DNA of 64,000 nucleotides from contig NZ_JAFNJS010000011.1 in assembly GCF_019024325.1 (NCBI RefSeq), forward strand, positions 62,001-126,000. Direction: 5' to 3'. Position 1 is the first letter of the stretch. Each line of letters begins with the position of its first letter. Shown piece by piece: positions 44,527 through 52,673 of the stretch. The DNA comes from Falsiroseomonas tokyonensis. GTDB taxonomy: Bacteria; Pseudomonadota; Alphaproteobacteria; Acetobacterales; Acetobacteraceae. Both the position numbers and the translations under genes were made by a program. The notes below the pieces were generated by a model. That model did no database searches. It had not been told where the DNA came from and saw only the letters and a list, made by a program, of their open reading frames with translations.

Positions 44527-45491
44527 AGCCCCGCGGCGCGCGCCGCCTGCTTTGCCAGCGCCACCAGCAGGTCGAGCTGCGGCGTCGGCGTGCCGGTCAG
44601 CCGCGCCAGGTGCAGCGGGGTGGCGAACAGGCTCTCGATCTCCATCGGCCGGCCGAGCTCGAGGTCCTGCAGGATGGAGGGCTTGTGCGCCATGTTTGCG
44701 CCGGCCACGCGCGCCACATGCGAATCCGGCAGCGTGACGCCGAGGGCCGCCGCGATCGCCTGCGCCTCCTGCGCGCTGCGCCGCGCGGCGTCCCGCAGCA
44801 GCGGGTCCGCGAAACTGTCGCGCACGCCGCGGCGCGTCAGCACGCAGATCGGACCGTTGCCGAGATTGCCTAGCAGCTTGGCCCAGACCTCGAGCCGGAT
44901 CTCCGGCGTCACCGGAGACGGCATGCCGCCCGCCTCCAGCACCGCGGAGATCGCCTTGGCACGGTCGCTGATGCGGCCATCGGGTTCGCCGAGGATGACG
45001 CGGATATTGCCGTGTTCGGAATGCACGACGCCGGGCGAGACGACCTCGCTCGCGGAGTAGACCACGCCGCCGATGGTGCGCGGCAGGCCCACCGCCTTCT
45101 CCAGCGCGCCACCGGGATCGACGGCGGGCAGCCGCATGTCGCGATGCGGGCCGGCGTGTCCGAGAAAATACCACCAGGGAATGCCGTTCATGACGAAGGC
45201 GACGGCGGTATCGGATTTCAGCAAGGGCGCGATGCTGGCTGCGACATCGGGCAGCGCCGGCGCTTTCACTGTGACGATCACCGCATCCTGCGGCCCGAGT
45301 TCGCGCGGATCAGCACTCGCCTTCGGGCGGCTGTGATGCGTGCCGTCATGCGCCTGCACGGTCAGGCCATTCGATTGGATGGCGGCGAGATGCGCGCCGC
45401 GCGCGACCAGCGAAACATCCGCCCCGCCGCGCGCCAGCCGCCCTGCGATATGGCCGCCGATCGCGCCGGCGCCATAGACGCAGATCCTCAT
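44508..45491 (-). CDS. Ketopantoate reductase family (ApbA/PanE-like) protein
   Basis: 327 residues from the ATG at 45491 (MRICVYGAGAIGGHIAGRL), overlapping the amidohydrolase stop by 4 bases. Marks are the NADPH motif GAGAIGG, VTVKAPALPD, the catalytic lysine region RLEVWAKLLGNLGNGP and the C-terminal HKPSILQDLELGRPMEIE. The family reduces 2-oxo acids; in this catabolic setting a different 2-oxo or hydroxy acid than ketopantoate is likely. Same operon as the amidohydrolase, divergent from the TctC gene. Confidence 0.9.
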   Translation of the reverse strand: MRICVYGAGAIGGHIAGRLARGGADVSLVARGAHLAAIQSNGLTVQAHDGTHHSRPKASADPRELGPQDAVIVTVKAPALPDVAASIAPLLKSDTAVAFVMNGIPWWYFLGHAGPHRDMRLPAVDPGGALEKAVGLPRTIGGVVYSASEVVSPGVVHSEHGNIRVILGEPDGRISDRAKAISAVLEAGGMPSPVTPEIRLEVWAKLLGNLGNGPICVLTRRGVRDSFADPLLRDAARRSAQEAQAIAAALGVTLPDSHVARVAGANMAHKPSILQDLELGRPMEIESLFATPLHLARLTGTPTPQLDLLVALAKQAARAAGLYPEIT

Positions 45492-46663
45492 GCCAGGATC
45501 TCCCATGTCGCGCGGGCCAGCGCCTGCACGCCGTTGCCGATGCAGGCCTCGTCCGGCTGATAGAAGGCATTGTGCAAACGGTCGTCGCGCCCCGGCGCGC
45601 CGCTGCCGATGCGCAGATGGAAGGCCGGCGCGCGCGCGGCGAATTCGGAAAAGTCCTCGGAGCCCATGGAGGCCTCGCCCTCGTCGATCACCTCGCCGAA
45701 TTGCGCGCGCACGGCGGCCAGCACCGGCGCCATCACCCGGTCCTCGTTCACCAGCGGGGGCACCATGCGCTGGTAGTCGAGTGAACACGCCACGCGCATC
45801 GATGTCTGCAGGCCATCGGCCAGGCGGCGGATCGCGGCTTCGGCCGTGTTGCGCGCGGCCTCGTGCAACGTGCGCACCGTACCCTTCAGATGCACGCGTT
45901 CGGGAATGATGTTGTAGGTGGTGCCGCCCTGGAAGGCGCCGATGGTGACGACGGCCGGATGCAGCGGCTTCACCTCCCGGCTCACCACCGTCTGCACCTG
46001 GCCGACGAAGGCGCTGGCGGCGACGATGGGATCGACGGCGGCATAGGGATGCGCGGCATGGCCGGACTTGCCGCGGATGACGAGGTCGAAGCGATCGGAG
46101 GCGGCGAGGCAGGCGCCGCGCGCGAAGCCGAAGCGGCCGACCGGCAGGTCGGGCTGGTTGTGAAAGCCGAGCGCGATGTCGATTTCCTCCGCCGCGCCAT
46201 CGGCGATCATGGCGGCCGCGCCCTGCAGCACTTCCTCGGCCGGCTGGAAGATCAGCCGCACGCGGCCGGAGAGATGCGGCGCGAGATCCTTCAGGATCGA
46301 AGCAATGCCCAGCAGGGTCGCGGTATGGATGTCATGCCCGCAGGCATGCATTTTCCCGTTGTTGCGGCTGGCGAAATCGAGACCGGTTTCCTCATGGATC
46401 GGTAGCGCGTCCATATCGGCGCGAATCGCCAGGGTCGGGCCCGGGCGGCCGCCCTCGATGGTGCCGACCACGCCGGTGCCGCCGACGCCGGTGCGATGCG
46501 GAATGCCGAGACGCGCGAGTTCCGCGGCAACGATGCCCGCGGTGCGTGTCTCCTCGAAGGCCAGTTCGGGATGCGCGTGCAGGTCTCGCCGGATCGCGAC
46601 CAAGCCAGGCGCGATCCGCGCGGCTTCTTCCCGGATCAGACGCTCCGGATCATTGATGCGCAT
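45488..46663 (-). CDS. M20-family amidohydrolase (hippurate hydrolase/aminoacylase-like)
   Basis: 391 residues from the ATG at 46663; an upstream ATG at 46678 is less likely. The metal site is RADMDALPI and HACGHDIHTATLL, followed by IFQPAEE with the catalytic glutamate, GFHNQPDL, the lid-domain SGHAAHPYAAVDPI and the C-terminal SMGSEDFSEFA. These enzymes hydrolyse N-acyl amino acids or amides in the cytoplasm. It is the first gene of a two-gene operon that faces the TctC receptor, suggesting that the imported compound is an amide or N-acyl conjugate. Confidence 0.92.
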   Translation of the reverse strand: MRINDPERLIREEAARIAPGLVAIRRDLHAHPELAFEETRTAGIVAAELARLGIPHRTGVGGTGVVGTIEGGRPGPTLAIRADMDALPIHEETGLDFASRNNGKMHACGHDIHTATLLGIASILKDLAPHLSGRVRLIFQPAEEVLQGAAAMIADGAAEEIDIALGFHNQPDLPVGRFGFARGACLAASDRFDLVIRGKSGHAAHPYAAVDPIVAASAFVGQVQTVVSREVKPLHPAVVTIGAFQGGTTYNIIPERVHLKGTVRTLHEAARNTAEAAIRRLADGLQTSMRVACSLDYQRMVPPLVNEDRVMAPVLAAVRAQFGEVIDEGEASMGSEDFSEFAARAPAFHLRIGSGAPGRDDRLHNAFYQPDEACIGNGVQALARATWEILA

Positions 46664-46816
46664 GCACCCTCGCTCCACGCAATTTTCGTGGCGACATGGT
46701 AGGTGAAGATGTCTTCATCACAAAGCACCCGGCTTGCCGGGCCAGGAAACCTCGTGCGATAGGCACGCCAAGATTTGTCGTGTCATAGGCACGCGAAGAT
46801 TTTCGGGGGGATATCC
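46664..46816. promoter_or_regulatory. Divergent control region with two direct repeats and one palindrome
   Basis: Between the amidohydrolase and tctC starts are two 18-base direct repeats, ataggcacgccaagattt (46759-46776) and ataggcacgcgaagattt (46785-46802), start to start 26 bases apart, with one mismatch. A palindrome tgaaga-tg-tcttca lies at 46704-46717. The repeats are just before the tctC ribosome site, where a repressor or attenuating factor could act. The regulator gene is not in the neighbourhood. Confidence 0.6.
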
Positions 46817-47809
46817 ATGACGGGACGATTGACGCGCCGCGCCATTGCCGCCGGCACCCTCATCGCTGGTGCCTCGCTGCTCACCGCGCCGCGCCCGCTG
46901 CGGGCGCAGGGCTTTCCCTCCGGCCCGATCCGTCTCGTCGTTCCCTTCGCGCCTGGTGGCAGCACCGATCTCACCGCGCGGCTGGTGGCCGATGGGCTGG
47001 GCCAGCGGCTGGGCGTGCCGGTGGTGGTCGAGAACCGCCCGGGCGCCGGTGCCACCACGGGCAGCCAGACGGTGGCCGATGCGGCGCCGGACGGCCAGAC
47101 CCTGGTGATGAGCAATATCGCCAGCCACGCCATCAGCCCGGCGCTCTACGGCAATCTGCGCTACGACCCGGTGCGGTCCTTCACCCATATCGCCATGGTC
47201 ATCACCAACCCCTCCGTCTGGGTGGTGAACCCGCGCAGCGAGATCGCGAATCTGGCGGATCTGGTGCGGGCGGCGAAGGCGAAGCCGGGCGGGCTGGACA
47301 TGGCCTCCTCCGGCGCCGGCTCCTCCAACCACCTGCTGCTGGTGCGCTTCTCGGAGCTCGCCGGCATCGAGCATACCCACATCCCCTTCCGCGGCGCCGG
47401 CCCGGCGATGACGGCGGTGATCGCGGGCCAGGTGCCGATGATGTCGGACAGCCTGCCCTCCGCCGCCGCGCATATTCGCCAGGGCAGCGTCCGCGCCATC
47501 GCCATCAGCAGCGCCCAGCGCCACCCGGCCTTCCCGGATGTGCCGACCTTCCGCGAGCAGGGCTTCGATCTGTCCAGCACCTCCTGGTTCGCGCTCTCCG
47601 GCCCCGCCGGCATGCCGGCGCCGGTGGTGGAGCGGCTGCACCGGGAGACCATGGCGGTGATCGCCAGCCCGGAAAGCCGCCAGCGCTTCGCCGAGCTGGG
47701 CGGCACGCCGGGCGACATGACCCCGGCCCAGTTCACCACCTTCGTGGCGGAGGAAGTGGCACGATGGGCGCCGGTTGTGCGCGCTTCGGGTGCGACGCCG
47801 GCATCATGA
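46817..47809 (+). CDS. Bug/TctC-family periplasmic solute-binding protein of the TctCBA system
   Basis: 330 residues from the ATG at 46817, after a GGGGGG purine site. The leader has a twin-arginine-like LTRRAIAAGTLIAG and cleaves near PLRAQ. Family marks: PIRLVVPFAPGGSTD, VVENRPGAGATTGSQ, HTHIPFRGAGPAMTAVIAGQV. It delivers a carboxylate ligand to the TctB/TctA membrane proteins encoded after a 257-base gap. Confidence 0.94.
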   Translation: MTGRLTRRAIAAGTLIAGASLLTAPRPLRAQGFPSGPIRLVVPFAPGGSTDLTARLVADGLGQRLGVPVVVENRPGAGATTGSQTVADAAPDGQTLVMSNIASHAISPALYGNLRYDPVRSFTHIAMVITNPSVWVVNPRSEIANLADLVRAAKAKPGGLDMASSGAGSSNHLLLVRFSELAGIEHTHIPFRGAGPAMTAVIAGQVPMMSDSLPSAAAHIRQGSVRAIAISSAQRHPAFPDVPTFREQGFDLSSTSWFALSGPAGMPAPVVERLHRETMAVIASPESRQRFAELGGTPGDMTPAQFTTFVAEEVARWAPVVRASGATPAS

Positions 47810-47894
47810 ACGTTTTGTAATGCTCTAGAGGAATGTCCGGACATCTCGCAGTTGGCGAGGCCGTCGCGGATGACTAGGGTTCGCAAGGACCAGG

Positions 47895-47914
47895 CCGCCG
47901 GCGCAAGCCGGCGG
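47895..47914 (+). promoter_or_regulatory. Hairpin between tctC and tctB genes
   Basis: A perfect 8-pair stem ccgccggc-gcaa-gccggcgg with a GNRA loop lies 85 bases after the tctC stop. There is no T run, so it may protect the 3' end of the receptor mRNA and help keep receptor levels above permease levels. The rest of the 257-base gap (47810-48066) shows no gene. Confidence 0.55.
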
Positions 47915-48066
47915 TTCGTCGTGTCCGGCGAATTTCGTACCCGATCGCTGGCCTGGGGCCGGTGGCGGGGCGGCCAAGAATGCGGCGCCGCGGCCCCAGG
48001 GCGGCGGCGCCGGTGTGGATCATCAAGACTTGTCCCCGCGGCGGGGCGGGCAGCAACGAGGTGCGG

Positions 48067-48519
48067 ATGAAGATCAACGCGAAAGACCTGGCGGCGGGGC
48101 TGGTACTCCTGGCCTTCGCGGTCGCGGGCTTGTGGCTCAACCTGGATCACACGCTGGGCACCGCCCGGCGGATGGGCCCCGGCTACATGCCCATGCTGGC
48201 CTTCGGCCTGCTCCTCTTCATCAGCCTGATCGTGCTGGGCATGGCGCTGTTCAACGGGCCGGATCCGCTGGAACGCTGGGCCTGGCGCGAGTTGTTCCTG
48301 ATCCTGGCCGCCATCTGCGTCTTCGGCCTGATCCTGGAGAAGGCCGGACTGATCGTGAGCCTGGTGGTGACCATTGCCATCTCCAGCTTCGCCGACCGAA
48401 CGCATAGGCCGCTCGGCGTGCTAGGACTGGCTGCCTTCCTCGTCGCCCTGTGCTGGCTGGTCTTCATCTACTGGCTGGATATCCGCATTCCGGTCTGGCC
48501 GACCTATTTCGGCCCCTGA
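48067..48519 (+). CDS. TctB-family small membrane subunit of tripartite tricarboxylate transporter
   Basis: 150 residues from the ATG at 48067 (MKINAKDLAAGLVLLAFAVAGLWL). Four membrane helices with the family GTARRMGPGYMPMLAF loop after helix 1. TctB works with the large TctA subunit. Spaced 13 bases before tctA. The open frame extends to 47962 without meaningful sequence. Confidence 0.9.
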   Translation: MKINAKDLAAGLVLLAFAVAGLWLNLDHTLGTARRMGPGYMPMLAFGLLLFISLIVLGMALFNGPDPLERWAWRELFLILAAICVFGLILEKAGLIVSLVVTIAISSFADRTHRPLGVLGLAAFLVALCWLVFIYWLDIRIPVWPTYFGP

Positions 48520-48532
48520 GGGATAACGATCC

Positions 48533-50041
48533 ATGGAAACCCTTTTCACGAACCTCGCCCTCGGGTTCAGCGTCGCCTTCAGCTTCGAGAACCTGATCTT
48601 CGCGCTGCTGGGCGCCTTCATCGGCACCGCCATCGGCGTGCTGCCGGGCATCGGCCCGGTGGCGACCATCTCGCTGCTGCTGCCGATCACCTTCGGCATG
48701 TCGCCGACCACCGCCATCATCATGCTCGCCGGCATCTACTACGGCGCGCAGTACGGCGGCTCGACCACCGCCATCCTGCTGAACCTGCCCGGTGAGGTCA
48801 GTTCGGTGGTGACGGTGATCGAGGGCTACAAGATGGCCCGCAACGGCCGCGCCGGCGCGGCGCTCTGCACCGCGGCACTGGGCAGCTTCTTCGCCGGCTC
48901 CGTCGCCACGGTGGTGGTCGCGGCCTCCGGCCCGCTGCTGACCTCCGTCGCCCTGTCCTTCGGCCCCGCCGACTACTTCTCCCTGATGTTCCTCGGCCTG
49001 ATCATCTCCGCCGTTCTGGCGCAGGGCTCCATCGTCAAGGGCATCGGCATGGTGGTGCTGGGCGTGGGCCTGGGCCTGGTCGGCACCGACGTGCAGACCG
49101 GCCAGCAGCGCTTCACCTTCGGCGTGCCGGAACTCTCCGACGGCGTCGGCTTCGTCGCCATCGCCATGGGCATGTTCGGCATCGCCGAGATCATCTTGAA
49201 CTTGGAACGCCCCGAATCGCGCAACGTGCTGACCAACAAGGTCGGCAGCCTTTACCTGACGCGGGAGGAGTTCCGCCGCGCCGTTCCCTCCGTGCTGCGC
49301 GGCACCGTGCTGGGCACCGTGCTGGGAATCCTGCCGGGCGGCGGCGCCTCGCTCTCCGCTTTCGGCTCCTACATGGTGGAGCGGAAAGTCTCGAAGAACC
49401 GGCACCTGTTCGGCACCGGGGCGATCGAGGGCGTGGCCGGGCCCGAGGCCGCGAACAATGCGGCGGCGCAGTCCAGCTTCATCCCGCTGCTGACGCTGGG
49501 CATCCCGGCCAATGCCGTGATGGCGCTGATGGTCGGCGCGCTGATCATCCAGGGCATCCAGCCGGGGCCTCGCATGGTGGAAGCCCAGCCGGACCTGTTC
49601 TGGGGCCTGATCTGCTCCATGTGGGTCGGCAACCTGATGCTGCTGGTCATCAACCTGCCGATGATCGGCATGTGGGTGAAGCTGCTGGAAGTGCCCTATC
49701 GCCACCTCTACCCGGCGATCATGGTGTTCTGCGCCATCGGCATCTACTCCATCAACAACAACGTCTTCGACGTCTACCTGATGGTTCTGTTCGGCCTGTT
49801 CGGCTATCTCTGCTCCAAGCTGAAGCTGGAAGGCGCGCCGCTGCTGATCGGCTTCGTGCTCGGCCCGATGATGGAGGAACACCTCCGCCGCGCCATGCTG
49901 CTGTCCCGCGGCGACGTGATGGTGTTCATCGAGCGGCCGATCTCCGCCTCGATGCTCGCCATCGCCGCCATCGCCCTGCTGGCGATGCTGCTGCCGGGCC
50001 TGCGGTCCGGCAAGGAAAAGGCAATGGCAGAGGGCGGCTGA
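48533..50041 (+). CDS. TctA-family large permease of tripartite tricarboxylate transporter
   Basis: 502 residues, the standard TctA length, with about 11-12 membrane helices. Motifs: GTAIGVLPGIGPVATISLLLP and its counterpart GTVLGILPGGGASLSAFGSY, the two inverted-repeat loops, and YYGAQYGGSTTAILLNLPGE. It drives secondary uptake of the carboxylate delivered by the TctC receptor. Followed by a terminator hairpin at 50066. Confidence 0.96.
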   Translation: METLFTNLALGFSVAFSFENLIFALLGAFIGTAIGVLPGIGPVATISLLLPITFGMSPTTAIIMLAGIYYGAQYGGSTTAILLNLPGEVSSVVTVIEGYKMARNGRAGAALCTAALGSFFAGSVATVVVAASGPLLTSVALSFGPADYFSLMFLGLIISAVLAQGSIVKGIGMVVLGVGLGLVGTDVQTGQQRFTFGVPELSDGVGFVAIAMGMFGIAEIILNLERPESRNVLTNKVGSLYLTREEFRRAVPSVLRGTVLGTVLGILPGGGASLSAFGSYMVERKVSKNRHLFGTGAIEGVAGPEAANNAAAQSSFIPLLTLGIPANAVMALMVGALIIQGIQPGPRMVEAQPDLFWGLICSMWVGNLMLLVINLPMIGMWVKLLEVPYRHLYPAIMVFCAIGIYSINNNVFDVYLMVLFGLFGYLCSKLKLEGAPLLIGFVLGPMMEEHLRRAMLLSRGDVMVFIERPISASMLAIAAIALLAMLLPGLRSGKEKAMAEGG

Positions 50042-50065
50042 CGCCCCTAAGCCAGAGGATCCAGG

Positions 50066-50102
50066 AAGGGGCCGCTCCGCAATGGGCGGCCTCTTTCGTT
50101 TG
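50066..50102 (+). terminator. Intrinsic terminator after tctA
   Basis: Stem aaggggccgc (50066-50075) pairs with gcggcctctt (50086-50095), one G-T pair, followed by tcgtttg. This is a moderately T-rich end, 24 bases after the tctA stop, so the SDR gene at 50151 may be transcribed separately or by read-through. Confidence 0.65.
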
Positions 50103-50150
50103 TGCGGGTCCGGACGCACCCTGCGCCCCACACGCATGGAGTCGCCCCGC

Positions 50151-50903
50151 ATGGACCTGCAACTGACGGGCAAGGTCGCCCTGGTCACCGGCGCCTCCGC
50201 CGGCCTCGGCCGCAGCATCGCCCGCCTGCTGGCGGAGGAAGGCTGCAAGCTGGCGCTGCTGGCCCGGCGCATGAACCGGCTGGAGGATTTCGCCGCCACC
50301 CTGCCCGCCTCCGCCGAACCCCTGCTGTTGCCCGAGGATGTGACGGACCCGACGGCGGCGGAACGCACGCGGGATGCCGTGCTGGCCCGCTTCGGCCGCT
50401 GCGACATCCTGGTGAACAACGCCGGCGGCAGCCGCCCGCAGCCGGATCTGGGGCCGGAGGAGGTCTGGCAGGAATCGATGGAGCTGAACTTCCATGCCGG
50501 CCGCCGCATGGCGCACGCCATCATCCCGGCCATGCAGGCCAACAAATTCGGCCGCATCGTCAACATCACCGGCAGCGACGAGCCGCACATCATCAACGCC
50601 GCCAATGCCCCGAATGGCGCCGTCCATATCTGGGCCAAGGCGTTGTCCCGCCAGCTCGGGCGGGATGGCATCACGGTGAATTCCGTGCCGCCCGGGCGGC
50701 TTCGCTCCGAACAGATCGACGCCCGCATCCTGCCGAGCGAGGCAGCCCGCCAGGAATGGGCGGCGAAGGAAGTGCCGGTCGGCTTCATCGGAGAGCCGGA
50801 CGACCTCGGCGTGCTGGTGACCTTCCTGTGTTCCCCGCGCGCCCGCTACATCACCGGCCAGGTGGTGCATGTGGATGGTGGCACGCACCGCTTCAGCCAC
50901 TGA
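50151..50903 (+). CDS. Atypical SDR-family protein (His in place of catalytic Tyr)
   Basis: 250 residues from the ATG at 50151; an ATG at 50136 is also in frame. The cofactor motif TGASAGLG (13-20), NNAGG and the C-terminal ITGQVVHVDGG are standard. At the active site the usual YxxxK reads H159-IWA-K163, with the serine region NITGSD near 138-143 and NSVPPGRLRS after it. Loss of the tyrosine means either a different proton relay or a non-enzymatic role. It follows the Tct transporter genes and may handle the imported compound. Confidence 0.88.
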   Translation: MDLQLTGKVALVTGASAGLGRSIARLLAEEGCKLALLARRMNRLEDFAATLPASAEPLLLPEDVTDPTAAERTRDAVLARFGRCDILVNNAGGSRPQPDLGPEEVWQESMELNFHAGRRMAHAIIPAMQANKFGRIVNITGSDEPHIINAANAPNGAVHIWAKALSRQLGRDGITVNSVPPGRLRSEQIDARILPSEAARQEWAAKEVPVGFIGEPDDLGVLVTFLCSPRARYITGQVVHVDGGTHRFSH

Positions 50904-50972
50904 CCTGCGCAGGGCGCGGGGCCGGGCTGGCGCGGCGGGTGTAGGGTTCCGCCGGCCGCAGGATCAACGCCC

Positions 50973-51455
50973 ATGTCCCACCCCACGCATATCCGCCGCA
51001 CCATCGCCCGCGCCAAGCAGCGCCGGCGCAAGGCGCCGGTCCCGCTCAGCCTGGCCGACCGGCTGGCCGATGCGGTGGCGGCCAGGGTGGGGTCCTGGCG
51101 CTTCATCCTGATCCAGTCCGGCCTGCTGGGCGTCTGGATCCTGGCCAATGCGCTGATCGGCTCCGAGGCCTGGGACCCCTACCCCTTCATCCTGCTCAAC
51201 CTCGTCCTGTCCTTCCAGGCTGCCTATACGGCGCCCATCATCATGATGAGCCAGAACCGGCAATCGGATCTCGACCGCGACCGTTCCGTGGCGGATTATC
51301 AGGTGAACCTGCGGGCCGAGGCGGAGATCGCCCTGCTGCATGAAAAGCTGGACCTGATGCGCGAACGGCAGATGGTCGAGATCACCGATATGCTGCGCCG
51401 CGCGCTGCAGCGGATCGAGACGCTGGAGGCCGGGCGGGAAGGAGAGCCGAAATGA
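50973..51455 (+). CDS. DUF1003 membrane protein
   Basis: 160 residues. Basic N terminus, then two membrane helices (WRFILIQSGLLGVWILANAL and PFILLNLVLSFQAAYTAPIIMM) followed by MSQNRQSDLDRDRSVADYQVNLRAEAEI and a C-terminal coiled coil. These are the DUF1003 features; function unknown, sometimes near metal or cyclic nucleotide systems. Its stop overlaps the start of the small protein gene (ATGA). Confidence 0.9.
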   Translation: MSHPTHIRRTIARAKQRRRKAPVPLSLADRLADAVAARVGSWRFILIQSGLLGVWILANALIGSEAWDPYPFILLNLVLSFQAAYTAPIIMMSQNRQSDLDRDRSVADYQVNLRAEAEIALLHEKLDLMRERQMVEITDMLRRALQRIETLEAGREGEPK

Positions 51456-51610
51456 GCCTGCTTCTGCGCGGCCTGCTGGTCGCGGCCGGTGCCGTAACCG
51501 CGCTTTTCGTGGCACGGGACGCGCCGAATTTCGCGGTGGTGGAGGGCATGGTCGCGGTGGTCATCATCGCGGCCATCGTCCTGGTGCTGGCGCTGACCCG
51601 GAAGCGGTAG
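51452..51610 (+). CDS. Tiny two-helix membrane protein
   Basis: 52 residues: MSLLLRGLLVAAGAVTALFVAR, then a short loop and GMVAVVIIAAIVLVLALTRKR. Two membrane helices with a positive tail. The ATGA overlap with the DUF1003 gene and the AAGGAGAG ribosome site just before it support real coding. Possibly a partner of the DUF1003 protein. No family recognised. Confidence 0.72.
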   Translation: MSLLLRGLLVAAGAVTALFVARDAPNFAVVEGMVAVVIIAAIVLVLALTRKR

Positions 51611-51614
51611 CCCC

Positions 51615-52565
51615 TCACCCCCGTTCCGCCGGCACCACCTGCATCCGCCGCAGATCGCCCCGGCGTAGCACCACCGCCTCCGCCGCCTGGCCAACCCGCT
51701 CCCCGGTCAGCCAGCGCAGCAGGTCGTCCACGCCGGCCACCTGCTGGCCGCCGATCGAGACCAGCAGGTCGCCGCGCTCCAGCCCCGCACGATCCGCCGG
51801 TCCGCCCTTCACGACATCCCCCACCAGCAGCGCGGTCGCCTGCGCCAGGCCATGGGCGCGGGCGAAGCGCCGCGGCACCGCCTCCCGCTGCCCGGTCAGG
51901 CCGAGCACCGCGCGCCGCACCCGGCCGAAGCGCACCAGCTGGCCCAGCACCAGCCGCGCGGTATTGGCGGCCACCGCGAAGCACAGCCCCTGCGCGCCGC
52001 CGATCATCGCCGTGCTGATGCCGATGACGCGGCCCTGGCTGTCCACCAGCGCGCCGCCGGAATTCCCGGGGTTCAGCGCCGCATCGGTCTGGATCAGGTC
52101 CTCGATCGGCCGCCCGCCGCGCCCGGCCAGGCTCCGCCCCAGCGCGCTGACCACGCCGGCGGTGACGGTGGAGGAAAAGCCGAGCGGATTGCCGATGGCC
52201 ACCGCCACCTGCCCCACCCGCAGCGCGGCGCTGTCGCCAAGCTCGGCCGCCGGCAGCGCGGCATCCGATTCGGCGCGCAGCAAGGCGAGGTCGGTATCCG
52301 GGTCGTCGCCCAGCAGCCGCGCGGCGAATCGCGCGCCCTCCGGCGTGGTCAGCTCGATTCGCGTCGCACCGGCCACCACATGGCTGTTCGTCAGCACCAG
52401 CCCGTCCGGGGAGACGACGACGCCGGACCCGCTGCCGCGGCCACGCGCGCCCTCGATGGCGACATGCACGACCGCCGGCGCGGCGCGGGCGGCGGCGCGG
52501 GTGACGGCGAGGGAATAGGCATCCAGCAGGTCCGGATCCTGCAGGGGTATCGGGGCGTCCAGCAT
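51615..52565 (-). CDS. DegP/HtrA-like serine protease (S1C) with PDZ domain, no visible signal peptide
   Basis: 316 residues from the ATG at 52565. Trypsin-like triad: H62 (TNSHVV), D92 (DTDLALL) and S169 (NPGNSGGAL), with a C-terminal PDZ domain at about 220-310 (VVKGGPADRAGLERGDLLVSIGG). Unlike normal DegP/DegQ it begins MLDAPIPLQDPDLLDAYS, with no signal peptide or membrane anchor in this frame. It may be cytoplasmic, exported with help, or its start may be elsewhere. Divergent from the antiporter gene 108 bases away. Confidence 0.9.
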   Translation of the reverse strand: MLDAPIPLQDPDLLDAYSLAVTRAAARAAPAVVHVAIEGARGRGSGSGVVVSPDGLVLTNSHVVAGATRIELTTPEGARFAARLLGDDPDTDLALLRAESDAALPAAELGDSAALRVGQVAVAIGNPLGFSSTVTAGVVSALGRSLAGRGGRPIEDLIQTDAALNPGNSGGALVDSQGRVIGISTAMIGGAQGLCFAVAANTARLVLGQLVRFGRVRRAVLGLTGQREAVPRRFARAHGLAQATALLVGDVVKGGPADRAGLERGDLLVSIGGQQVAGVDDLLRWLTGERVGQAAEAVVLRRGDLRRMQVVPAERG

Positions 52566-52673
52566 CGGGAAGATCCTTTCGCCTCCCAAAATGGGAAGCC
52601 CCTGCGCGCCGCCCAAGGGCCCCGCGAAACCGGCGCTTGCCAGCCCGGCCCGCAGACCGGATAGGCTGGCGTC

